64,000 nucleotides of DNA. Origin: Symbiodinium natans (Eukaryota; Sar; Dinophyceae; Suessiales; Symbiodiniaceae). A program made the position numbers and the translations under genes. The notes beneath the pieces were generated by a model. It had not been told where the DNA came from. It saw nothing but the letters and a program-made list of their open reading frames with translations, and ran no database searches. Shown here one piece after another: positions 56,849-64,000 of the stretch (positions are counted from its first letter, which is position 1; each line of letters starts with the position of its first letter). The stretch is taken from assembly GCA_905221605.1 (NCBI GenBank), contig CAJNDS010002457.1, positions 697,501 through 761,500 on the forward strand. The letters run 5' to 3'.

Positions 56849-59800
56849 GGTGGTGGTGGTGGTTGTAGTAGTAGGAGGAGGTATAAGTGCCAAAGATGGC
56901 CACTTATGTGGTATCCTGTGAGATCAAGCGTGGCACGAGTCACCACTTTCTGCGTCGTGATTTGCAGAAATGAATAAAACGATAACTTGCAACAAAGGCG
57001 TAAGCCTTACGTAAGCAAGGAAGGAAGTCTGGGGGGATCTGGGGGATGGCAACGTGTGGGGAAGGGCGGGAAGGGGGGTGGGTGGGTGGGGGGGGGGGGC
57101 GGTGGAGGGCCATATGACAAAAAATGACAGATCAGGACATGACAGAAAAATGACTCCAAAAAGACAGAAAAAACAACTCCAAAATGACAGAAAAATGACT
57201 CCAAAATGACAGAAAAATGACTCCAAAATGACAGAAAAATGACTCCAAAACGACAACCGCTCGAGGCCTCCTTCAATTTCCACCCTCCCCACCGTCCCCT
57301 CGGCCGTCCCAGGGGGAAGTCATTTTTTTGTCATTTTGGAGTCATTTGTTTGTCATTTTTCTGTCATTTGTGGAGTCATTTTTCTGTCGTTTTGGAGTCA
57401 TTCTGCTGTCATGTCCCGACCCCTCTGTTATTTTTATGTCATTTGGCGACCCCTTTGCCATTTGGTCTGTCATTCTTCTGGCATTGTTCAATTATTTTCT
57501 CCAATTCTAATGTACGTCGTCCTCATCATCGTCGTCGTCGCAGCGCGCGTGCGAAGAGATACAAGGGCTCAGCAGTGTCGGTTCTGGGGGCCCATGTGGG
57601 CCGTGTCTGAGGCCCTTGAAGGCCCCAGGAGGCCTGTCGTCAGCTAGTTTGGGCCCATGTTTTGTGGGTCCCTTAACTGGGCCGCATTTGGGACCACAAT
57701 CATGAGGGCTTTGGAAGGCCCATATGAACCCTTTCTGAGGGCTTTGCCTGGGCGCGCTTTTGTGGGGTCCCTTACAATAATAATACTATAATACTACTGA
57801 CACATGACAAACAAATGACACAAACATGACACAAAAATGGCATCAAAATGACAGCAGCAAGTGACAACAAAATGACAAATAAATGACAAAAATAATTCCT
57901 GGATATGTCCCAAGGTCTGCAGGAGAGATTCTTACAAGTCTATGTGATGAGCCAGGCGGTTTGTACGCTGAGTAGCTGAATGAGCACATTTTACACTTTT
58001 TGGGATACTATAATCCCCTATAGACCTGAAAAGTGTACACTTTTTTGGGGGCTTATGAACTCAGCAACTAAGTACATGAGGAGCCCACAAGCCACACAAG
58101 CAGAAGGATCCTACTATTGGGGCATCAGGTCCCCCAAAAGGGGGATTCTGGAAAACCCTGTCTGTAGAATCCGGTTTTTGGGGGGGCTTTACTTACAAGC
58201 TCTTTTGACGTAGACTTGCCCTAGAAGCCCTATTATAGTCCCGCAGCCACCCTAAACCCCAAACCCTGAACCCTGAACCCTGAACCCTGAACCCTGAACC
58301 CTAAACCCTAAACCCTAAACCAACCAGGATGCCAAGAAACTGATCTCTCACCTCATCAAGCTCGACCCAGAGTTCAGATACACGGCCCAACAGGCGGCGG
58401 GTTTAGGGTTTAGGGTTTAGGGTTTTCTTTTTAGGCTGAGGGGGACTTCAGGAAGGCCCTTATAATCCCCTTTTTGATTGTTTAGGGTTTAGGGTTTAGG
58501 GTTTAGGGTTTAGGGCCACTAGGACCCAGAGAAGCCCCATTGTTTCGGGTTTGGGTTGCCTTCTAAGCCCTTTTAAACTAAAAAGGGTCATTCCTAGGTT
58601 ACTCCTTAGGGTTTAGGGTGGGTTTAGGGTTTAGGGTTTAGGGTCTAGGGTTTAGGGTGGGTCTAGTCCAAGGTACCTGTGTTTGGTCCATGCTCAGGCC
58701 TTAAGAGGGGGCTCCTGTTTAGTGGCCTTAAGGGGCCCAGTGTATGGCGCGATGTTTATTACATCCTTGGGTCTTAAAGCAGGGGCTCCCATTTAGCAGC
58801 TTTGGACTATATATTGTCACAGGGTTTAGGGTTATATACAGATAGGGTTTAGGGTGTAGGGTGTAGGGTTTAGGGTTTAGGGTTTAGGGTCCCAAGAAGG
58901 TCAAGGCTCTTAGTGCCGGCAAGGCGCTCGCAGACCCCTGGATTGTGCAAAGAGCGCCGCAAGCAGCCGACGTGTCGCTGCAGGGCCACGTGGATGCACG
59001 ATGCACTGAAGCTGAGGGTTTAGGGTTTCGGGTTTGGGGTTTAGGGTATGGATACTAAACCCTAAAACCCTAAAGCCTAAACCCAAAACCGCCCTTAGGG
59101 TATCCAGGAGGTCACTGCAGTGAATCTAGGGGTTCTGCCTTGGACCCTTAAGGTTGTACCCTTGGAATTTTGGCGCGCGTAGTTTGGTAAAAGAAGTGGG
59201 AAAGGATTTGCTTGCTAGAAGGCTAACGAAGGGCTCTCTTTACACGGAACCGTTGACGATTTTTTTAAGGATCCCTAGGGGAACGTAAGGGCCATATAAG
59301 GGTTTAGGGTTTAGATGTACAGGGCTTAGGATGGTTTGGGGATTACCCCCCCTGCCTACGGTAACCCTAAACCCTCAACCCTCAACCCTAAGCCCTTTCA
59401 TATCTTCAAGCCTCGGCTGCACTGTAAAGGTTTAGGGTTTAGGCAAGCTCGTCCGAGCCTGGGTTCAACCAGGGGCTGGGGGAGTTTAGGTCTTCCAAGC
59501 TCCAATATTCTAGGGTTGTTACATGTCCCCTGACATACCCCTTAGATACCCTATAAAACTCAAGGACCCATACTTTGGAGCTAAAGAAGGGAAGGGACCA
59601 TATCAGCCCTGGACCCCTAAACCCCGGAACCCCTAAACCCCAAAACTCCTAAACCCTAAACCCTAAACTCTAAACCCTAAACCCTAAACCCTAAACCCTA
59701 AACCCTAAACCCTAACCAAGGTGATCAGCTCTCGAACCTCCGCAGCTTCAGGCCGCACGGCTTGGTGTTTAGGGCCTGGGGTGGAGGTTTCTGGGACTGA

Positions 59801-62800
59801 GTAGGTCGGGTCTGGGGTTTAGGGTTTAGGGTTTAGGGTTTAGGGTTTAGGGTTTAGGGTTTAGGGTTTAGGGTTTAGGGTTTAGGCGGTTTAGGGTTAC
59901 AAGAACCCATCAAAAGGGGGACCCTCATCGGGGTTCTCCGACTCCTCCACCCGAATTGGGAGCTACTTTCTGAGTCGCCTGAGAGTCCGAGGTGGCCACG
60001 AGGAGGGCTTAGGGTTTAGGGTTTTGGGTTTAGGGTTGTTGTAGTAACCGTAGTTCGGGGGAACTTGGAGTATCAGGCAACCCAACTTAGGACCGCTATA
60101 ACTCTAGGGTGGGGGACGTTCCTTCTAGCCTCAAAATAGAAACCCTAAGCCATAAACCCTAAACCCTAAACCCAAACCCTAAACCCTAAACCCTAAACCC
60201 TAAACCCTAAACCCTAAACCCTAAACCCTAAACCCTAAACCCTAAACCCTAAACCCTAAACCCTAAACCCTAAACCCTAAACCCTAAACCCTAAACCCTA
60301 AACTAAACGTTACACTGTGGTCAGTATCTGGCCTTTGGGGTAATGAATGAAGTTTGAAGCCCCGGCTCGGTCCGCCACTGCGGGTGTCGACAGCCCTACA
60401 ACCCTTCTGGCACCGGGTTGGGGTTTAGGGTTTAGGGTTTAGGGTTTAGGGTTTAGGGTTTAGGGTTTAGGGTTTAGGGTGTAGGGTTTCGGGTTTAGGG
60501 TTTAGGGCTGTAGGGACAACCCTTGTGGCCCTTGTCAACCGAACAACCTTTGATTGACCCTTGTAAACCCCAAAATGAATCCCCGGAAATCCTGGACCTG
60601 ACCCTATGCAGGTCACAGAACCGGCTGAAGAAGGCCGCCCTGAATATCATCGCAGGACTTTCGAGGGAGTGAGTGGAGAGGGGGGGGGGGGGACTTCTTG
60701 GGGTTTAAGGGAGAGGCGGGTCCTCAGAAGGTTTTAGTGCTGCAGCCCCAAACCTAAATCCTTATTTTGTCGGCTTGCTGGTTTAGCCAGGTTTGTTGGG
60801 CGGTATCGGGTCTACCCTTAACCCTAAACCCTAGAGGCTTAGGGTCCGGACCTTTGGACCCCAAAAAAGTTGCCCTGAGCAGTTCCCCCCGGAGTGGTTT
60901 CTTACGGCGCCGCCTCTTGGGGACCAAATGAACCCCCCCAACTTTGGGGTCATGGTGCCTTGCCTCCTTGAAAGGGCTCTGAAGTATGGGCCCTTGGGTT
61001 TTGTAGGGTATGCGAGAGGTATGTAGGGGGTCCCCCTTTGAAGCACCCTAAACCCTAAACCCTAAAAACTACTAAGCTTAGAAGGCCAGTCCCTTGAAGT
61101 GCGTGTTGATGTTCACAGGGTCTAGGGTTCGGGGCTTTGGTTTTTGGAGCGTTGGATTCAGGATCTAGGGCTTAGGGTTTAGGAGTTTGGGGTTAGGGTT
61201 AAGGGTTTACAGTAGGGTTTGGGGCTTAGGGTGGTTCAAAAGGGTTTAGGGTTTAGGGTTTCCGGACAGGGTTTCAAGCCCTAAAGCCGGCAGCCTTGAT
61301 ATGACTCCCCTGGCATGGACCAAGGAGGGAGCCCCCCCCCCCCCCCCCCCCCCCCTATAACCCTCAACCCGAAACAAGGCTACTCCACTCCACAGAATCC
61401 TAAACCCTAAACCTCTAAACCCCTAAAACCAGAAGCCGAAAAACCACACCAGGACAGATGAACGAGTCCCAGATCTCTGACTTGAGGCCTGTCAGCTCAA
61501 GGGTTTTTGGTGTGGTTCCAAACCCCAACAACAAAGGCTCTAGACAGGCTGAAGTAAGGCTTATGCGGGCCTGAAGTCTAGGCTTTAGGGTTGACTTTTT
61601 AAGGGGCCGGTGTGGGTAGGTTATTGAGGCCCGAAAGTTTTGGGGGGCTGGTGTGGGTAGTGTGGGATAGGGTCCCATGATTCAGCGGAGTCAGGCATGG
61701 ACACAAGCCTGGTTGCTAGGTTCAGGGCTTGAGGGAAGCAGGATAAGACATGCTTGCATGAATGCGTATACGCACGCCCTCAGACAGACAGACGGACAGA
61801 CAGACAGAAAGAACAGAGAGTCAGACTGACACGCGGAGGAACAGACAGACCGACAGACAGACAGAGACACACATGCACGCGCACGTGCACGTGCACGTGC
61901 ACATACACCGTATTTAGCTATTCTTTTTCACGTGCAGTATGTCATGCTAGCCCGAAAACGTGGAGCTGAATTACCACCCTCAAGCCAACCCCAATCCCTA
62001 AACCTTATGCTCGACAGGGCTTGAACGTGCAACGCCCCGATATAGAGTTCTTCATCCCTGGCCGCGCGAGGGATGTTTTTAAAGCCTTGGACAAGAATGG
62101 CGATGGCTTCCTGACACTGGAGGACCTGGGGAAGGCGGTGTTGGAAGAGAAGTCTACTAGGGCCAGGGTACCCCCTAATCCCGCCAACGCTCCTGTTCAG
62201 CACTGCTTGGCCCTAACCCCTAAACCCCAAACCCTAAACCCTAACTCCCGACGAAATCTCCCGTACACACGTGCACCCACACACGTGCTCCTTGCAAGTC
62301 TTGTCTGCACAGCGACAGTGCAAGCCATCCCACAGTCATTAGTTCAAAAGTCCTAAACCCTGTCTAGGTGAGACTTTGCTACAACTTTGGCACTGTATGA
62401 GTTTTGGGGTTTCTCAAATTATATGAAGAGAGCTAAAAGTTAAACTTTTATTGGGGGGTTAAAGAGCAACCAAGCTCTAAGCCCCATGTAAATCCTACAA
62501 GCCCCCACAAAGCCTATACTAGAGACCCTTGTCACCCTCTTAAGCTTATAAACCCTCATGAACCCCTGTAAAGCCCTACAAAACCCAGAAGCTCCATGAA
62601 CCTCATAAGCGCCTGCAAACCCTACAAACCCTATTAGCGCTATAAACACTACAAGCCTGCATAACCCAAAAAATAACATGCCTTGCGAAAACCCTGTTAA
62701 CCCTGCAAACTCCGTAGCCCTATAAACCCTCAACTCCCTAAACCCCAAGCCCCCCCAAACCCTGTCCAGCCCCTAAACCCTAAACCCTAAACCCTAAACC

Positions 62801-63794
62801 CTAAACCCTAAACCCTAAACCCTAGTCCCTATCACTGAGAGGAGCTACAGGATGGCATCACCAGGACAGACCTGAAGCACAAGGACCCCTGCGAAGCCTC
62901 CAGGGGGGGCCTTTTAGAGCCTTTTAGGGCTTAGGGTTTAGGGTTTAGGGTGCTACAGTATAGTTCTTACAAGCGGCTTAAGCCTGGATGCAAGCATCAG
63001 GGCTTTTGCATGTCAGCCTCGGTCAAGAAGATTGAGGTCTGGAGACTGGCTAGACCTTCAGCCCAGTAGCAAAAGGGTTTAGGGTGCATTTAGGAATTTA
63101 GGTTTCTGGGGGGGTGTTAGGGCTCAGGGCTTTTAGGGTGTTTAGGCCTGCAAGGGTGAAGCACGAGGACCTCTGCAAATCCCCCAAAGACCCAGAGGGT
63201 TCTTGGGGTTTCGGGTTTAGGGTTTAGGGTTTAGGGTTTAGGGTCTGGGTTTAGCGTTGAGGGTTGAGGGTTGAGGGGGTTTAAGGTTGAGGGTTTAGGG
63301 TTGTTTGTGCTCTTAGGGGCCTTTGGGGTCTAGGGTTTGTAGGGTTAATATAGTGGTTTTAGGACTCATCTGTGTTTTTGTTGGTACTAAAGGGTGTTTT
63401 GGTGTGATTAGAGCTCATGTAGGGTTTATGGGCGTGTTAGGGCTTATAGGGCTTGGAGGGTTTTGGGGGCTTACCCTAAACCCTAAACCCTAAACCCTAA
63501 ACCCTAAACCCTAAACCCTAAACCCTAAACCCTAAACCCTAAACCCTAAACCCATGGGGTTTGTCAGGGGTTGTAGGGCTGAAGATGCAGGGAACTTGGG
63601 GCCCAAGTATATAACGATTAGGTACATGGACCCTTAGGGTTTAGGGTTTAGGGTTTAGGGTTTAGGGTTTAGGGTTTAGGGTTTAGGGTTTAGGGTTTAG
63701 GGACCCTGAACCCACTCCTCAAGAGGAAGGCCTCAGTGCAAGATCTTGCCATCATGGCCGGCAGGATATTGACCTCGCAGCCATCATGGAAGGC
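49439..63794 (+). CDS. CDPK2: second calcium-dependent protein kinase gene, 3' end beyond the window (gene-level entry)
   Basis: This is a tandem paralogue of CDPK1 in the same orientation, about 15.5 kb downstream. Recognised in order: [59 protein letters not shown] and EF hand 1 (loop [12 protein letters not shown]). EF hands 2-4 must lie to the right of the window. Position 12 of EF loop 1 is Asp, not the usual Glu, which may change its metal preference. The N terminus is not established. Of 17 donors placed, 12 are GC, 3 GA and 2 GT. Most intron positions differ from those of CDPK1. Role and substrate are unknown. Confidence 0.95.
50077..50108 (+). CDS. CDPK2 exon 2: 32-base microexon before helix C
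   Basis: It reads [10 protein letters not shown] and joins in frame to EIAIMK, matching LRKHVARFQQEIQIMK in CDPK1. Acceptor CCGAG|GCAACA; donor CAG|GACAGT (GA). Confidence 0.85.
50269..50331 (+). CDS. CDPK2 exon 3: helix C and subdomain IV
   Basis: It reads [20 protein letters not shown] then E. Acceptor TCACAG|GAGATC; donor GAG|GCCAGG (GC). CDPK1 carries an extra intron between MKTM and DHPN here. Confidence 0.95.
50503..50545 (+). CDS. CDPK2 exon 4: hinge region
   Basis: It reads [14 protein letters not shown] plus one base. Acceptor ATCAAG|GACCGG; donor GGAG|GCACGC (GC). The position after CQG is not an intron in CDPK1. Confidence 0.93.
50961..51238. mobile_element. Family C element split by a CCCTAAA array
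   Basis: Left tip CTACCAAATGCTCAATAAT, duplicated TTCTTTCTTATAAG centre, then 105 bases of CCCTAAA, then right tip GGTTCCTAAGCAACTGGTAG. In CDPK2 intron 4. Confidence 0.78.
51096..51200 (-). repeat. CCCTAAA array inserted in a family C element
   Basis: About 15 perfect units interrupt the element at 50961-51238 between its AT-rich middle and its right tip, within the intron before CDPK2 exon 5. Confidence 0.93.
51253..51299 (+). CDS. CDPK2 exon 5: GELFDRII segment
   Basis: It reads [16 protein letters not shown]. Acceptor GGCCAG|GTGAGC; donor AAG|GCGCGG (GC). A family C MITE-like element interrupted by a CCCTAAA array ends 14 bases upstream. Confidence 0.95.
51696..51736 (+). CDS. CDPK2 exon 6: subdomain VIa
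   Basis: It reads [13 protein letters not shown] plus two bases. Acceptor GGCAG|GACTGC; donor CT|GCGGCC (GC, phase 2). Joining to the next exon gives SAVLYMHT, matching SAVFYMHT in CDPK1. Confidence 0.92.
52998..53065 (+). CDS. CDPK2 exon 7: catalytic loop
   Basis: It reads [20 protein letters not shown] then TK. Catalytic residues are intact. Acceptor GCTGAG|GTACAT; donor AAAG|GCCCGC (GC, phase 1), a position shared with CDPK1. Confidence 0.97.
53602..53704. mobile_element. Family A MITE-like element with a second truncated copy
   Basis: Full copy followed after 70 bases by a left-end fragment (53774-53850), both in CDPK2 intron 7. Confidence 0.85.
54152..54234 (+). CDS. CDPK2 exon 8: DFG motif
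   Basis: It reads [18 protein letters not shown] then EQDVHMTTK. Acceptor TCACAG|GCCCCA follows CCCTAAA/CCCTGAA units. Donor AAG|GCTCTT (GC) sits nine bases before a long TTTAGGG array. Confidence 0.96.
54241..54358 (+). repeat. Long TTTAGGG array
   Basis: About 16 units starting seven bases after the end of CDPK2 exon 8. Confidence 0.97.
54667..54710 (+). CDS. CDPK2 exon 9: activation segment end
   Basis: It reads [14 protein letters not shown]. It is continuous across YY-VAPQ, where CDPK1 has an intron. Acceptor CCCCAG|GCTGGC; donor CCG|GTGCGC (GT). Confidence 0.93.
55189..55356. mobile_element. Inverted-repeat element with internal duplication
   Basis: Tips GTGACTCCAAAACCCCTTAA and TTAATTAAGTTGTTTTTGGG (then AGTC). 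A segment of about 60 bases (ATAACATTAGGGTTCCTA...) occurs twice inside. It ends seven bases before the CDPK2 exon 10 acceptor region. Confidence 0.7.
55364..55414 (+). CDS. CDPK2 exon 10: alpha-F helix
   Basis: It reads [16 protein letters not shown] plus two bases. Acceptor GGGCAG|GTACGA; donor AT|GCAACT (GC, phase 2), a position shared with CDPK1. Confidence 0.95.
55801..55843 (+). CDS. CDPK2 exon 11: LCGYPPFYG segment
   Basis: It reads [14 protein letters not shown]. Acceptor CCCGAG|GTTGTG; donor GAG|GCCCCC (GC), three codons earlier than the CDPK1 boundary. Confidence 0.95.
56035..56139. mobile_element. Family A element next to CDPK2 exon 12
   Basis: Tips AAGGGTCCATGCAACTAA and TAACATGGGCCCTT; it ends 11 bases before the exon, so the branch point probably lies inside it. 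Confidence 0.8.
56151..56216 (+). CDS. CDPK2 exon 12: kinase C-lobe
   Basis: It reads [20 protein letters not shown] then SE. Acceptor CGGCAG|GTCCTG; donor GAG|GACTAT (GA). A family A MITE-like element ends 11 bases before the exon. Confidence 0.94.
56257..56346 (-). repeat. CCCCAAA block passing into CCCTAAA
   Basis: About eight CCCCAAA units followed by five CCCTAAA units in the intron after CDPK2 exon 12; a locally uniform variant. Confidence 0.95.
56655..57900. repeat. Clusters of TGTCATTTT / AAAATGACA short repeats in alternating orientation
   Basis: TGTCATTTT-type units at about 56660-56790 and 57318-57480; the complement at about 57117-57255 and 57798-57895. GTCATT and GGAGTCATT recur. 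A (GGT)n block lies at 56788-56865. All are inside the 2.1-kb intron after CDPK2 exon 12. Confidence 0.88.
58328..58393 (+). CDS. CDPK2 exon 13: subdomain XI
   Basis: It reads [18 protein letters not shown] then TAQQ. Acceptor AACCAG|GATGCC follows CCCTAAA units; donor CAG|GCGGCG (GC) runs into TTTAGGG. CDPK1 is split inside this stretch (LIG|MLLK in register) and not before DAKK. Confidence 0.95.
58924..58984 (+). CDS. CDPK2 exon 14: end of kinase domain
   Basis: It reads [20 protein letters not shown] plus one base. Acceptor GGCAAG|GCGCTC; donor CAGG|GCCACG (GC). Confidence 0.92.
59721..59751 (+). CDS. CDPK2 exon 15: 31-base microexon
   Basis: It reads DQLSNLRSF with split codons on both sides. 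Acceptor ACCAAG|GTGATC after a CCCTAAA array; donor AG|GCCGCA (GC, phase 2). Confidence 0.88.
60148..60305 (-). repeat. Long CCCTAAA array
   Basis: About 20 units in the intron between CDPK2 exons 15 and 16; a TTTAGGG array of similar size lies on each side (59814-59887 and 60417-60508). Confidence 0.97.
60612..60655 (+). CDS. CDPK2 exon 16: junction domain
   Basis: It reads [14 protein letters not shown] plus one base. Acceptor TGCAG|GTCACA; donor GCAG|GACTTT (GA). CDPK1 is uninterrupted at this point. Confidence 0.93.
61453..61486 (+). CDS. CDPK2 exon 17: 34-base microexon
   Basis: It reads [10 protein letters not shown] plus two bases of Arg, matching QMSEAEIADLR in CDPK1. Acceptor ACCAG|GACAGA; donor AG|GCCTGT (GC). 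Confidence 0.88.
61775..61910 (+). repeat. (CAGA)n and GTGCAC microsatellites
   Basis: CAGACAGA repeats (61782-61868) followed by ACGTGCACGTGCAC, in the intron before CDPK2 exon 18. Confidence 0.88.
62071..62164 (+). CDS. CDPK2 exon 18: EF hand 1
   Basis: It reads [18 protein letters not shown] then LGKAVLEEK. The best acceptor is GCGCGAG|GGATGT; a longer upstream open frame (from 62021) is possible. The 3' end is uncertain. Loop position 12 is Asp. Confidence 0.9.
63473..63700. repeat. CCCTAAA and TTTAGGG arrays facing each other
   Basis: A CCCTAAA array (63473-63553) and a TTTAGGG array (63636-63700) flank a spacer that includes the right half of a family A element (63597-63637). They could form a long hairpin. 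Confidence 0.93.
63765..63794 (+). CDS. CDPK2 exon 19 (tentative): helix before EF hand 2
   Basis: It reads [10 protein letters not shown] after acceptor CCGGCAG|GATATT, matching AIMEG before EF hand 2 of CDPK1. The loop itself is not in the window, so the rest must lie beyond its right edge. Confidence 0.55.
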
Positions 63795-64000
63795 AGGGTC
63801 GAACGACGGCATCATTCGCACCTGAGGTTAGGGGTTTAGGATTTCGTGGTTTTTAGGGTTGGATTGCACTGCTTAACATGGGCGGTGGGGCGTTGCCCAG
63901 AGAGCATTGCCTGTCGGGCTGCAGACGGCAGCTGACGGATTCCCGAGTCTGCGAGAGAGAGAGAGAGAGAGAGGGTTCACAACAGAGATTTTGGGTGCAT

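Noticed and set aside
56520-56977. Val-, Trp- or Gly-rich frames
   Set aside because: They read through the (GGT)n block and TGTCATTTT units inside a CDPK2 intron.
60900-61046. Minus-strand open frame near 60831-61046
   Set aside because: It overlaps a family F-like dispersed repeat and lies in a CDPK2 intron.

Overview
This is eukaryotic nuclear DNA, almost certainly from a dinoflagellate or a close alveolate relative. The reasons are TTTAGGG/CCCTAAA telomere-type repeats scattered through the whole window, calcium-dependent protein kinase (CDPK) genes cut into very small exons, and introns that mostly start with GC (also GT and GA) and end in AG followed by G. I see no bacterial features, rRNA, tRNA or CRISPR array. 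Almost every long open frame is a chance frame through repeats. The real genes had to be read exon by exon.

Layout, all on the + strand: (1) 0-4.5 kb: the 3' end of an unidentified gene, with exons near 1.7, 2.3 and 2.9 kb and a terminal exon at 4371-4473. (2) 4.5-13.3 kb: repeats, MITE-like elements and a few weak exon candidates, some of which may encode the N terminus of CDPK1. (3) 13.35-33.9 kb: CDPK1, with 22 recognised exons that run from the glycine loop through the catalytic loop, DFG, junction domain and four EF hands to a stop. Its intron at 14036-19139 holds exon-like segments of another, unidentified gene (15.6-18.0 kb). (4) 33.9-49.4 kb: mostly repeats, with isolated exon candidates. 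(5) 49.44 kb to the right edge: CDPK2, a tandem paralogue, with 18 clear exons plus one tentative exon; it is cut off by the window edge before EF hand 2.

The main result is the intron system. The two CDPK paralogues align well as proteins, yet only about four intron positions coincide exactly and about sixteen are private to one copy. Of 35 splice donors placed by reading frame and paralogue alignment, I count 22 GC, 7 GT and 6 GA. Introns are filled with telomere-type arrays, usually TTTAGGG just after an exon and CCCTAAA just before the next one, so the two ends of an intron could pair in the RNA. Several families of short terminal-inverted-repeat elements carry GT/GC/GA at one tip and AG at the other. 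Two copies (17065-17142 and 17802-17986) look like exact introns in an open coding frame. Together this suggests active, repeated intron gain by introner-like elements, linked to interstitial telomeric repeats. The paired-array arrangement is, to my knowledge, not well described. All statements come from reading the sequence by eye; no search or alignment program was run.
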